Of a stretch of DNA of 18,971 bases, positions 5,690-12,578 are shown piece by piece. Below the pieces are notes generated by a model that was not told the origin of the DNA, made no database searches, and saw nothing but the letters and a program-made list of their open reading frames with translations. Numbering within the stretch: the stretch's first letter is position 1; each line of letters begins with the position of its first letter. Source of the stretch: Faecalicoccus sp. (GTDB taxonomy: Bacteria > Bacillota_I > Bacilli_A > Erysipelotrichales > Erysipelotrichaceae); the NCBI GenBank assembly GCA_017941505.1, contig JAGAWH010000160.1, positions 1-18,971 on the forward strand. Direction: 5' to 3'. Both the position numbers and the translations under genes were made by a program.

Positions 5690-6469
5690 TTATAACTCGG
5701 CAATAATATCGGATATCGCAACTAATACCGCCTCTCCACTGATCTGAATGCGGTTGTTTTCGGACATCCTGCAGTGAAGATATCCGCCACGTTTCGATGC
5801 CTGGTAAGCCACGATTTCATCTTTGCCTAGCTCTTTGGACCAATAATCGGCAATCTGACAATGAGCGGAACCGCATACCGGATCTTCGGCAATGGAAAGT
5901 TTCGGGCAGAAGCTGCGGGAAACACAATCCACTTCTTTTCCCTTAGCACTCACATTTTGAATACGCCCTTCAATTTTCAACAACTTTTCCTGATCAGGAT
6001 GCATATTTCTTACCTGATCTTCATTTTCAAATATGCAGATCAAATCAAGACCTAACACCGCTTTTATAGGACGGACTCCAAATGCATCTTCCATCATATC
6101 AGTTACCGGAATTTCCTTTAATTCATACGTAGGAAAATCCATTTCATATAGATTTCCTTTTTTATGGACCGTTAAAAGCCCGCTCATGGTATGAAACTCT
6201 ACGACATCTGATTTCTCATAGTAATTCAACATCACAAAGGCAGAGGCAAGGGTCGCATGTCCGCATAATTCGACTTCTTTTCCCGGTGTAAACCATCTTA
6301 GATGGTATCCTTTTTCTTCCTTAACGATAAAGGCGGTTTCAGATAGATTGTTTTCCATCGCAAGATTCATCATAGATTTTTCCGAAGGCCAGGTATCCAT
6401 GACACAGATCGCAGCCGGATTTCCTGAAAAAGGTGTATCGGTAAAGGCGTCAACTATATACTGTTTCAT
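5690..6469 (-). CDS. PhzF-family isomerase/epimerase-like protein
   Basis: A 259-residue cytoplasmic protein of the PhzF fold (two diaminopimelate-epimerase-like halves). PhzF isomerises a dihydro-hydroxyanthranilate in phenazine synthesis, but most members in organisms without phenazine genes have unknown substrates. The visible marks are FSGNPAAIC at 14-22, SETAF at 43-47 with Glu44 equivalent to the PhzF catalytic Glu45, GHATLAS at 70-76, and EDPVCGSAH at 195-203. No other phenazine gene is in the window, so the phenazine label should not be taken literally. The ATG at 6469 is chosen for its GGAG site. An in-frame upstream start at 6550 would overlap the previous gene and lacks a ribosome site. 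It lies 53 bp after the four-helix protein gene, in the same operon. Confidence 0.93.
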   Translation of the reverse strand: MKQYIVDAFTDTPFSGNPAAICVMDTWPSEKSMMNLAMENNLSETAFIVKEEKGYHLRWFTPGKEVELCGHATLASAFVMLNYYEKSDVVEFHTMSGLLTVHKKGNLYEMDFPTYELKEIPVTDMMEDAFGVRPIKAVLGLDLICIFENEDQVRNMHPDQEKLLKIEGRIQNVSAKGKEVDCVSRSFCPKLSIAEDPVCGSAHCQIADYWSKELGKDEIVAYQASKRGGYLHCRMSENNRIQISGEAVLVAISDIIAEL

Positions 6470-6522
6470 ACAAATCTCCGTTCTTATTTTCAAATATATA
6501 TTACCATTTAGTTTAGCGTGCT

Positions 6523-6885
6523 TTACAAAAAATAACGGACAAAAAGCCATATTGCGACAATGATCAATATAAATACTGCCGTTGCGGTAAGTTGACCGTA
6601 GGTACTGCTGATATAAACATCCAAAGTACGATAGTTAAAATACAGCCAGACCATCCCCATCAAAAAGAGAATAATCAATGCAACATATATAAGCTCTCTG
6701 CCCCGATATCCCCAAAGATAATACAGAAAAGTACCGACACAGGTAATACCGGCAATGATCATCAAAGCCTTCATTCCATGCATATTTTCTGCCAGATATC
6801 TTAAAAGATACGGTATTCCAAAATATGTCACAACCCCCAAAATCAGGATCAAAGCCATCCAAAAATACTCTTTGAGCTTTTCCAT
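6523..6885 (-). CDS. Four-helix membrane protein of unknown function (120 aa)
   Basis: I do not recognise this protein. From the chosen ATG (6885) it has 120 residues with four strongly hydrophobic segments at about 9-28, 38-58, 64-83 and 99-118. Short charged loops separate them (RYLAENMHGMK, GYRGRE, NYRTLDVY). The start lies 2 bp after the stop of the TraX-like gene, and the ribosome site AGGGAA overlaps that stop, so the two are translationally coupled. A longer in-frame start at 6954 would overlap the TraX-like gene by about 65 bp and is less likely. Coupling to a TraX-family protein suggests a shared membrane role. Confidence 0.75.
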   Translation of the reverse strand: MEKLKEYFWMALILILGVVTYFGIPYLLRYLAENMHGMKALMIIAGITCVGTFLYYLWGYRGRELIYVALIILFLMGMVWLYFNYRTLDVYISSTYGQLTATAVFILIIVAIWLFVRYFL

Positions 6886-6887
6886 GT

Positions 6888-7580
6888 TTATATTCCCTGT
6901 TTCAAGAACCATATCAACAATAAATGGGCCGGATAGAATATATAGAAAAGCCACTTTAATCCTATGCCCCGTTTTCCGTTATAAAGGAAGATAGGAATAA
7001 AGCCCAGTAAACCAAACCAATAGATTCCCACATTACGAAGTAAGGCATGATAAATGGCTGCCACCGCGTTATTGATAAACGGTGCTTTATCTTTTAACAG
7101 ATAATAAATAAAAATGAGTCCAACAGCCACCATATTATAGTCCAACCCCATAAACAAAGAACTGATGGTGAAATGGAATATGATAATTCCTGAGAGCAAT
7201 TGCGACATCTTAGTTGGATTTTTTGCGTTATTTTCATAAAGGAACAATCCCAGAATAGCCCAGAAAAATGTCATCATAATATTTTGGCGTGTGAATTCGA
7301 GTATTTTTCCCGATGTCACAAGATCAAAAGGCACTTCGCTGATTAGTGCAAAAATGCCCATTCGATATAGATATTTCAATTTATCATGGGTATGAATAAA
7401 ACCCTCGGCAACGCAGAACGCAAAAATAGGCATTGCGATTCTGCCTATAATACGCATCCAAATCTGATCAGGGAAGAAATTATCTCCCATATGGTCCAGT
7501 ACCATAGAAATCATAGCTATGATTTTTAAAGTGGTTCCATCTAAAATATGGAACGGTCGATTATATACAGTATTTTCCAT
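6888..7580 (-). CDS. TraX-family multi-pass membrane protein (copy B)
   Basis: A 230-residue polytopic membrane protein of the TraX family, more typical than the copy at 1940-2731. LDGTTLKIIAMISMVLDHMG at 13-32 carries the conserved Asp-His in helix 1, followed by RIGRIAMPIFAF-type sequence, ISEVPFD near 80-86, and the C-terminal YNGKRG...KWLFYIFYPAHLLL signature. F-plasmid TraX acetylates pilin. No conjugation or pilin gene is near, so the target here is unknown, and cell-surface acylation is only a possibility. The ATG at 7580 has AGGAAG very close upstream. It follows the small membrane protein gene by 10 bp and is coupled to the four-helix gene downstream. Confidence 0.88.
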   Translation of the reverse strand: MENTVYNRPFHILDGTTLKIIAMISMVLDHMGDNFFPDQIWMRIIGRIAMPIFAFCVAEGFIHTHDKLKYLYRMGIFALISEVPFDLVTSGKILEFTRQNIMMTFFWAILGLFLYENNAKNPTKMSQLLSGIIIFHFTISSLFMGLDYNMVAVGLIFIYYLLKDKAPFINNAVAAIYHALLRNVGIYWFGLLGFIPIFLYNGKRGIGLKWLFYIFYPAHLLLIWFLKQGI

Positions 7581-7590
7581 ATGCTTCCTA

Positions 7591-7914
7591 TTATGAATAC
7601 CTCTCTAAGATTTTCTTATACGATTTATATACAAAATAAATGCCGATTAAACTGCCTATACAAAGTAATCCGATGGCATATATCGGATTAAAAGGAGCCA
7701 GTATTGCACATAACAAATACAACCAGCTGAATTTCCGATATAATGTAGCCATTTCCAAATTATAGTTTTTTACATCTTTGACCTTCTGTTTTAAAGATTG
7801 ATCGCCGCTCCAGAAGGAAATAGGCTCTTCGCTGTTTTTTTGAAATGTGCTGATATACAGCCATGGTAAATGGCATAGTATGCAGCAGATAAATACTATA
7901 ATTTTTCCTGCCAT
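7591..7914 (-). CDS. Small membrane protein of unknown function (107 aa)
   Basis: A 107-residue protein with an N-terminal hydrophobic helix (about 4-22), a central soluble stretch, and two hydrophobic segments near the C-terminus (about 63-78 and 80-97), ending in a basic tail. The middle part holds PISFWSGDQ and VKNYNLEMATLYRKFSWLY. That FWSG...D...YN layout is familiar from uncharacterised small membrane proteins of Bacillota, but I cannot name the family. The ATG at 7914 fits GAGGTGG upstream. A GTG three codons earlier sits inside the ribosome site. It is the first gene of the six-gene run and follows an extended -10 promoter and a strong terminator. Confidence 0.75.
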   Translation of the reverse strand: MAGKIIVFICCILCHLPWLYISTFQKNSEEPISFWSGDQSLKQKVKDVKNYNLEMATLYRKFSWLYLLCAILAPFNPIYAIGLLCIGSLIGIYFVYKSYKKILERYS

Positions 7915-7932
7915 ATTATCCACCTCTGTTTC

Positions 7933-7941
7933 ATTATAACA
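7933..7941 (-). promoter_or_regulatory. Extended -10 promoter for the six-gene run 7914-3828
   Basis: The minus strand carries TGTTATAAT, a perfect extended -10 element, directly after the terminator of the upstream operon. No good -35 box is visible, as is usual for extended -10 promoters. The leader would be only about 10-15 nt and includes the GAGGTGG ribosome site. Confidence 0.55.
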
Positions 7942-7943
7942 AT

Positions 7944-7975
7944 AAAAAAGATGGAATGTATATTACCATTCCATC
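7944..7975 (-). terminator. Terminator of the ATC-hydrolase/methyltransferase/hydrolase operon
   Basis: GATGGAATG and CATTCCATC form a perfect 9-bp stem (7967-7975 with 7950-7958) with an 8-nt loop. A run of six T residues follows on the minus strand (7949-7944). The 5' arm is formed by the last codons of the alpha/beta hydrolase gene, so the stop codon lies in the loop. It separates two minus-strand operons cleanly. Confidence 0.9.
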
Positions 7976-8886
7976 AATGCCTTAGACAATTCCTCATCAA
8001 TATCAATACGGGTTTCTTTACACTGTTTCGGATATTCTCTTCCGGCTTTAAACATAAATTTTATCAGGGCAGTTGAGCCAATCGGCAGCATCATTTTAAG
8101 CAGTGATTCCGGGAACACAAAATGGGTTCCGTGTGCATACAATATCGATTTAAAATCACAGCTATGCTCAGTGTGTTTGAGGCGGTCTGCCATTCTCTGT
8201 ATATATTTACAGGTATCCCACAATACATCATCTTCGGCCCCGATACATATTACCGCTCCATGAATTCGTTCTACCTTGATTTTCTCTTCTTCCTTTACAG
8301 GATGTTGTCTTTCCGATTCATCAAACATGTTTCTCGATGCGATATAATTATGCGACGCCTTAGAATCTGTTTGAATGGCATACCAATATTCCGGATGCTT
8401 ATAGGCATATGGAAGATACGGTAAGCCTTCCCCTTTCCATGTAACGGAAGATTCATTCTCAGCCGGTCTTTCTTCTACGCCATCCTTTCCATCACGATAA
8501 AAGCCCTGCATCACAAAGTCCGATGGAGACAAGGCAATGGTCAAGGTGATTTCCGGATAGTAGGAGGCCGCAATCAGCGCCAACATACCGGTCGTAGAAG
8601 CACCGGCTATGCCGATCTTTTCAATTCCCTGACTTTTTAAAAATTCAATGGCTTTGCCAAAGCGTTCTAAAGGATAACTGTGATGTCCGTAATCCTTTTT
8701 ATTCGGTGACATACAAAGGGCATTCAAACCCTTTTTATTCACCCATTTAGCACCCGATTTTGCCATATAATCATCCGAAGAGTCTCCTAACATGAGAATC
8801 AAAGCCTTGTTGGTTCGAACAAAGGTCGGATACCATGCTCCATAAAATCCATCTTGATTGGGTTCAAACATTCTTACCGGTTTCAT
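7963..8886 (-). CDS. Alpha/beta hydrolase, BAAT C-terminal-like (acyl-CoA thioesterase/acyltransferase-like)
   Basis: A 307-residue cytoplasmic hydrolase. IGIAGASTTGMLAL at 91-104 contains the nucleophile elbow, with Ser97 in GASTTG rather than the usual GxSxG plus small residue. ALSPSDF follows at 118-124, GAEDDVLWD at 216-224 supplies the acid residue, and the YAHGTHFVFPE stretch (250-260) holds the His (His255 more likely). The layout resembles the C-terminal domain of bile-acid-CoA:amino acid N-acyltransferase and acyl-CoA thioesterases, without their N-terminal domain. Substrate unknown. The ATG at 8886 lies 1 bp after the methyltransferase stop and uses a TTTGGAG site inside that gene. 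An in-frame TTG four codons earlier is not needed. It is the last gene of a three-gene operon. Confidence 0.8.
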   Translation of the reverse strand: MKPVRMFEPNQDGFYGAWYPTFVRTNKALILMLGDSSDDYMAKSGAKWVNKKGLNALCMSPNKKDYGHHSYPLERFGKAIEFLKSQGIEKIGIAGASTTGMLALIAASYYPEITLTIALSPSDFVMQGFYRDGKDGVEERPAENESSVTWKGEGLPYLPYAYKHPEYWYAIQTDSKASHNYIASRNMFDESERQHPVKEEEKIKVERIHGAVICIGAEDDVLWDTCKYIQRMADRLKHTEHSCDFKSILYAHGTHFVFPESLLKMMLPIGSTALIKFMFKAGREYPKQCKETRIDIDEELSKALMEW

Positions 8887-8887
8887 A

Positions 8888-9721
8888 TTATTCTCCAAAT
8901 TCTATCTTAATTATTTTCATCTTAACCAAACTGTCGCAAAAGCGGATCATCAATTTATAAATCCATCCTACCGAAGGGTATATATCCCGATATCCCCGCA
9001 TATAGCTTTTCGCGCTTACCGATACAAAATCAGTACTCCAGCTTTTTAAATCGTTTTCATCCTCTACAGAAAAATATGCCGTAACATCTTTGATCCCTGC
9101 TTCCTTCAGCCAGGTAGAGCGCATCATCTTTGCCCCTCTTTCATTACAGACATCAAAGACTAATACACCTCTCGGAAAACGTTTTGCCATCTGACTGAAC
9201 AGCTTTTTTACATCCTCTGTCTTAAAGTAATAGAAGACGCCCGAGGCAAAGAAAACAGCCCCTTTAGACCCATCGATTTGATCCATCCAGCTATAATCGT
9301 TTAAATCACAGGCGATATTTACTTCTCGATCCCCTGCCGGCAATAATTCATTGCGAACTTTGATCACATCGGGAAAATCCAGATTATATCCATGACATTT
9401 GCCGTTATCTGCCTTGGTAAAGGAATCATCCAAGCCGCATCCCATATTGACTACGGCAGCTTTGGGATGTTTGTTCAAATACGCTTTTACTTCACAGATT
9501 AAATCATACTGTCTCTGGGCAACTTCCAAAGCACCGAAAAGTCCGGCTATGGATTCCATCTTTTTCCTTTTTGATGTGAAATCATAATCCAAAGATTCGC
9601 AAATCCGCTTCGCCTCCGGATCATCAAATAATTCCGGAAAATGTTCAGAACAGATCATTCTTCCAAACAAAGGAATCACTAACGTTTCCTGTATCGTGTT
9701 ATTTTCAATATGGTATTTCAT
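8888..9721 (-). CDS. Class I SAM-dependent methyltransferase, leucine-carboxyl-methyltransferase (LCMT/Ppm1)-like
   Basis: A 277-residue cytoplasmic methyltransferase of the group related to leucine carboxyl methyltransferases and polyketide O-methyltransferases. Motif I is VVNMGCGLDD at 90-99 (SAM binding), and YNLDFPDVI at 112-120 gives the acidic residue for the ribose. CDLNDYSW at 138-145 and ASGVFYYF at 159-166 match the later motifs, with the GVFYYF typical of this group. The N-terminal helical part (1-85), with DFTSKRKK, is also family-like. The acceptor is probably a carboxylate or hydroxyl of a small molecule, but this is inference. The ATG at 9721 follows AAGGAAAG. It is the middle gene of the operon, 17 bp after the ATC-hydrolase-like gene. 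Confidence 0.88.
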   Translation of the reverse strand: MKYHIENNTIQETLVIPLFGRMICSEHFPELFDDPEAKRICESLDYDFTSKRKKMESIAGLFGALEVAQRQYDLICEVKAYLNKHPKAAVVNMGCGLDDSFTKADNGKCHGYNLDFPDVIKVRNELLPAGDREVNIACDLNDYSWMDQIDGSKGAVFFASGVFYYFKTEDVKKLFSQMAKRFPRGVLVFDVCNERGAKMMRSTWLKEAGIKDVTAYFSVEDENDLKSWSTDFVSVSAKSYMRGYRDIYPSVGWIYKLMIRFCDSLVKMKIIKIEFGE

Positions 9722-9738
9722 AAATATCTTTCCTTTTC

Positions 9739-10344
9739 TTATTTCTTATTCGAATCATATTTTAAGCGATACATGCAGTTATCATCCCCTTCACCAAGAG
9801 ATGAATTACGGTCATATCGAATATGATGAAATCCCTTTGAATACTCTTTATCCATCGCACAGATACATAAAACGGCCTTTTCATTTCCTAAGGCTTTGGC
9901 AAGTTCATGATATGGACAGGATAGAATATCTACACCAACCGTATCACCTTCATTGACAAGTTTTCGCTTGTAACCTTTCTTTTCACTGCTCATCGTATCT
10001 GCCAGAGTTGCCGCATGTTTCCAAATCAAATTAGATACGCCCGGAATCGAGGTAAAAATATGGACTGCCTTACCAAAAGATTTACCCATTTTAGCACCAT
10101 ATTCATTGAGTAAAGAAACATCTCGGTTATGTCTTTTTAATACTCTATATAAAGCCACTGCAGGTAAAACCATAGACCCTTTATGTTTCTTAATCTTTGA
10201 ATCTTGATAAAGAATCGATTGATATTCTTTTCCGGCTTCCATCCATATTTTCTCTGCCTGTTCAACAGACATATCTTCTTCCATATATTTTCTAAATCCT
10301 CTGTAAAACCATTGCCGGTTTAATGGATTTGAAAGTTTATTCAT
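9739..10344 (-). CDS. L-2-amino-thiazoline-4-carboxylate (ATC) hydrolase-like protein
   Basis: A 201-residue cytoplasmic protein with the ATC-hydrolase-like pattern. The C-terminal half has DILSCPYHELAKALG at 139-153, then VLCICAMDKEY at 158-168 and EGDDNCMYRL at 185-194. Cys143, Cys160 or Cys162, and Cys190 are the conserved cysteines. The founding enzyme opens the thiazoline ring of ATC in L-cysteine production by Pseudomonas. The many related proteins in anaerobes have no proven substrate, so the name marks family only. The first gene of the operon, its ATG at 10344 is preceded by AAGGA and by a strong promoter with a palindromic operator (10360-10409). Co-transcription with a methyltransferase and a hydrolase suggests small-molecule modification or detoxification. 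Confidence 0.8.
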   Translation of the reverse strand: MNKLSNPLNRQWFYRGFRKYMEEDMSVEQAEKIWMEAGKEYQSILYQDSKIKKHKGSMVLPAVALYRVLKRHNRDVSLLNEYGAKMGKSFGKAVHIFTSIPGVSNLIWKHAATLADTMSSEKKGYKRKLVNEGDTVGVDILSCPYHELAKALGNEKAVLCICAMDKEYSKGFHHIRYDRNSSLGEGDDNCMYRLKYDSNKK

Positions 10345-10359
10345 CTTAAATCAATCCTT

Positions 10360-10381
10360 CTAGTTAGATATAACTAACTAG
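10360..10381 (-). promoter_or_regulatory. Palindromic operator over the transcription start of the ATC-hydrolase operon
   Basis: CTAGTTAG (10360-10367), a 6-bp centre and CTAACTAG (10374-10381) form a perfect 8-bp inverted repeat. An alternative pairing, TAGTTA-GATA-TAACTA, shares the same bases. The size, AT-rich centre and place just after the -10 box are what is expected of a TetR-family repressor site. No regulator gene is in the window, so the repressor must be encoded elsewhere. Confidence 0.7.
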
Positions 10382-10409
10382 ATTGTAGTCCAAAATGTAC
10401 AGATTTCAA
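10382..10409 (-). promoter_or_regulatory. Promoter of the ATC-hydrolase/methyltransferase/hydrolase operon
   Basis: TTGAAA (10409-10404), a 16-bp spacer and TACAAT (10387-10382) lie on the minus strand, a strong vegetative promoter. A palindrome begins at the next base and spans the expected transcription start. Confidence 0.75.
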
Positions 10410-10436
10410 GCATAATAGGCCTAATTTCCCAATTTC

Positions 10437-10467
10437 TTAACAGCTTAAATTTTTTATCTTTTATAAT
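10437..10467 (+). promoter_or_regulatory. Promoter of the ene-reductase gene
   Basis: TATAAT at 10462-10467 is a perfect -10 box. TTAACA at 10437-10442 is a possible -35 box at 19 bp spacing. The transcript would begin near 10474, just before the inverted repeat at 10478-10500. Confidence 0.6.
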
Positions 10468-10477
10468 AAAGTAAAGA

Positions 10478-10500
10478 ATACCGAACTCAGTTCGAGGTAT
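10478..10500 (+). promoter_or_regulatory. Inverted-repeat operator in the ene-reductase leader
   Basis: CGAACT-C-AGTTCG (10482-10494) is a perfect 6-bp inverted repeat about one base. The flanks ATACC and GGTAT extend the symmetry on both sides, with one extra base on the right. It lies between the expected transcription start and the AGGAGG ribosome site and differs in sequence from the palindrome of the divergent operon, so two different regulators are implied. Confidence 0.6.
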
Positions 10501-10510
10501 AGGAGGATTT

Positions 10511-12544
10511 ATGTATAATTATTTATTTTCGCCTGTAAAGATCGGTCCGGTTGAAATTCCTAACCGTATCGCATTATTACCAATGGGCGTATTTTCTCCC
10601 AGGATGATGAATCCGGATGGTTCCTACACCAAAGATGGTGCCGATTACTATATCGAGCGTGCCAAAGGCGGAACCGGTTTGATCATCACAGGCCTTGTTC
10701 CGTTACCTCCGGGAGGACATCTGCCTTCCATTATGAACAATCCTGAAACCTATGTTGAAAACATGAAGTATCTTGCCGATGGCGTGCATAAATACGGATC
10801 CAAAGTATTTATCATGATCTCCGCTTTATCCGGCCGTTCCGGTGCACCGGGTGATCCGGCCCCAAGTGCTACTGCCAATGTATGGGATCCACGCGGTGTT
10901 CAGCGGGAAATGACCGTAGAAGAAATCCACGATTATGTAAAATGGTTTGCCCAAGGGGCTAAGCTTGCCAAGGATGCCGGCATTGATGGTGTAGAAATTC
11001 ATGCCGTGCATGAAGGATATCTGCTTGACCAGTTCACCATTTCCGCATTCAACCAGAGAACCGACCAATACGGCGGATCTTTAGAAAACCGCCTGCGTTT
11101 CCCTTGCGAAATCGTTCAGGCAATTAAAGAAAAATGCGGAAAAGATTTCCCTGTTTCCTTACGCTATTCTGTTGTTTCCAAAACGAAAGACTTCAACCGC
11201 GGTGCCGTACCGGGTGAAGAGTTTAAGGAATTCGGACGTGATTATGAAGAAAGTGCCAAGGTCGCAAAGATGTTACAGGATGCCGGATATGACATGTTAG
11301 ATTGTGACAACGGTACCTATGATGCATGGTATTGGCCGCATCCTCCGGTATATATGCCTAAAGCTCTGAACCTGGAAGATGTTGCCTATTTAAAGAAATA
11401 CATCGATATTCCGGTTATCTGCGGCGGACGCTTTGATAATCCGGAATTAGCGGATAAATCCATTGCCGAAGGCAAGATTGATATGATGGGTATGGGCCGT
11501 CCGTTATTAGCTGATCCGGAATTAGGAAATAAGTTCAAGGAAGGAAGACTCGATGATATCCGTCCTTGTATCTCCTGTCACTTTGGATGTCTTGCCCGTA
11601 TCTTCCAGATCGATTATGAAAAGCTTGCCACCAAAGATATCAGCTGTGCTCTCAATCCAAGATGCGGCATGGAAAACCACTACAATATCAAACCGGCTGA
11701 AGAAAAGAAAAAGATTGCGGTCGTAGGCGGTGGTATTGCCGGTATGGAAGCTGCCAGAGTATGTGCACTTCGCGGTCATTCTGTTGATCTGTATGAAAAA
11801 GATGATAAGCTTGGCGGTGTATTTATTGCCGCAGCTGCCTTCGATTTCAAGGATGATGATAGAAAACTCATCGAATGGTATAAAAAACAGATGAAAGATA
11901 CCGGAGTCAATGTATTATTGAACACGGAATTCAAACCGGATAATAAAACCGGATACGATGAAATCTTTGTGGCAACAGGTGCTGATGAAAGAAAGCTTAC
12001 TATACCGGGATTTGACTTACCGAATGTACGTTATGCAGCTGAATTCTTATTGAATCAGGATATTACCGATCAAAACGTTGTGGTAGTCGGCGGTGGCCTC
12101 ACCGGATGTGAAATTGCCTATGATCTGGCAAGAAAGAATAAGAAGGTTACGCTTGTCGAGGCATTGCCGACCATTATGAATGTAGAAGGCTTATCTGCTG
12201 CCAACTATAACTGCCTGCGCGATTTAATGGACTACTATAAGGTTGATATTCTTACCAACTCCCAAGTCGTACAGTATGCCGATGGAAAGGCTTATGTTGA
12301 AATCACGACATATAACGAACCAAATATAAAAGACCGTGCCTTTACACACAGTCTGCAGGGTGTTCATAAGATCACAAAACCGATTGATGCCGATTCCATC
12401 ATTGTTTCGGTAGGTTATCTATCCAATCAGGATCTGTACAATGCGATCAAGGATGACCATGTTCATCTGTTAGGCGATGCCGATCATCCATCAAACTTAA
12501 TGAATTGTATCTGGACAGCATTTACAACCTGCCTGAATATCTAA
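10511..12544 (+). CDS. Old-yellow-enzyme-type NADH:flavin oxidoreductase / enoate reductase (2,4-dienoyl-CoA reductase family)
   Basis: A 677-residue, three-domain cytoplasmic flavoenzyme. Residues 1-345 form an FMN-binding barrel of the old-yellow-enzyme type, with VEIHAVHEGYLLDQF at 161-175 (putative active-site His), NQRTDQYGGSLENR at 181-194 and MGMGRPLLADPE near 326-337. Cys353, Cys356, Cys360 and Cys379 match the [4Fe-4S] pattern of FadH-like enzymes. GGGIAG at 406-411 begins the FAD domain, and VVGGGLTGCEIA at 525-536 the NAD(P)H-binding fold. Such enzymes reduce activated C=C bonds of enoates, dienoyl-CoAs or steroid intermediates. BaiCD and BaiH of bile acid 7-dehydroxylation belong here, but no other bai gene is present, so substrate stays open. 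The spacing between the third and fourth cluster Cys is longer than in E. coli FadH. AGGAGG precedes the ATG. Confidence 0.93.
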   Translation: MYNYLFSPVKIGPVEIPNRIALLPMGVFSPRMMNPDGSYTKDGADYYIERAKGGTGLIITGLVPLPPGGHLPSIMNNPETYVENMKYLADGVHKYGSKVFIMISALSGRSGAPGDPAPSATANVWDPRGVQREMTVEEIHDYVKWFAQGAKLAKDAGIDGVEIHAVHEGYLLDQFTISAFNQRTDQYGGSLENRLRFPCEIVQAIKEKCGKDFPVSLRYSVVSKTKDFNRGAVPGEEFKEFGRDYEESAKVAKMLQDAGYDMLDCDNGTYDAWYWPHPPVYMPKALNLEDVAYLKKYIDIPVICGGRFDNPELADKSIAEGKIDMMGMGRPLLADPELGNKFKEGRLDDIRPCISCHFGCLARIFQIDYEKLATKDISCALNPRCGMENHYNIKPAEEKKKIAVVGGGIAGMEAARVCALRGHSVDLYEKDDKLGGVFIAAAAFDFKDDDRKLIEWYKKQMKDTGVNVLLNTEFKPDNKTGYDEIFVATGADERKLTIPGFDLPNVRYAAEFLLNQDITDQNVVVVGGGLTGCEIAYDLARKNKKVTLVEALPTIMNVEGLSAANYNCLRDLMDYYKVDILTNSQVVQYADGKAYVEITTYNEPNIKDRAFTHSLQGVHKITKPIDADSIIVSVGYLSNQDLYNAIKDDHVHLLGDADHPSNLMNCIWTAFTTCLNI

Positions 12545-12552
12545 ATAAGTCA

Positions 12553-12578
12553 AAAGCCCAGTCACCTGGGCTTTTTTT
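12553..12578 (+). terminator. Terminator between the ene-reductase and the GH25 gene (probably bidirectional)
   Basis: AAAGCCCAG (12553-12561), a TCAC loop and CTGGGCTTT (12566-12574) form a perfect 9-bp stem, and the T run continues to 12578. It ends the plus-strand ene-reductase transcript. The stop codon of the convergent GH25 gene (12577-12579) lies at its edge, so the same hairpin can serve the minus strand, with a weaker T tail there. Confidence 0.92.

Noticed and set aside
5690..6469. A phenazine biosynthesis cluster because of the PhzF-like gene
   Set aside because: No PhzA/B, C, D, E or G homologue is in the window, and PhzF-like proteins are common in bacteria that make no phenazines.
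3728..6513. A 15-bp exact repeat, TATTACCATTTAGTT, in the leaders of the esterase gene (3728-3742) and the PhzF-like gene (6499-6513)
   Set aside because: One or fewer chance 15-mer pairs is expected in 19 kb of AT-rich DNA, and its position relative to promoter elements differs between the two sites. A third, shorter match lies in a terminator loop. Not enough for a shared operator.
6470..6522. A possible internal promoter (TTGTAA / TAATAT) before the PhzF-like gene
   Set aside because: Spacing is 19 bp and the -35 is weak. The gene lies 53 bp after the previous one in the same direction, so read-through explains its expression.
11522..11779. Minus-strand frames within the ene-reductase, GH25 and GH1 genes
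   Set aside because: They lie wholly inside strongly supported genes, lack ribosome sites and show no recognisable motifs.
10511..12544. Calling the ene-reductase baiCD or baiH and the window a bile acid 7-dehydroxylation locus
   Set aside because: Only the general enzyme family matches. No baiB, baiE, baiF, baiA-type cluster or baiG transporter is present, and the nearby SDR is a separate unit with an insertion not typical of BaiA.
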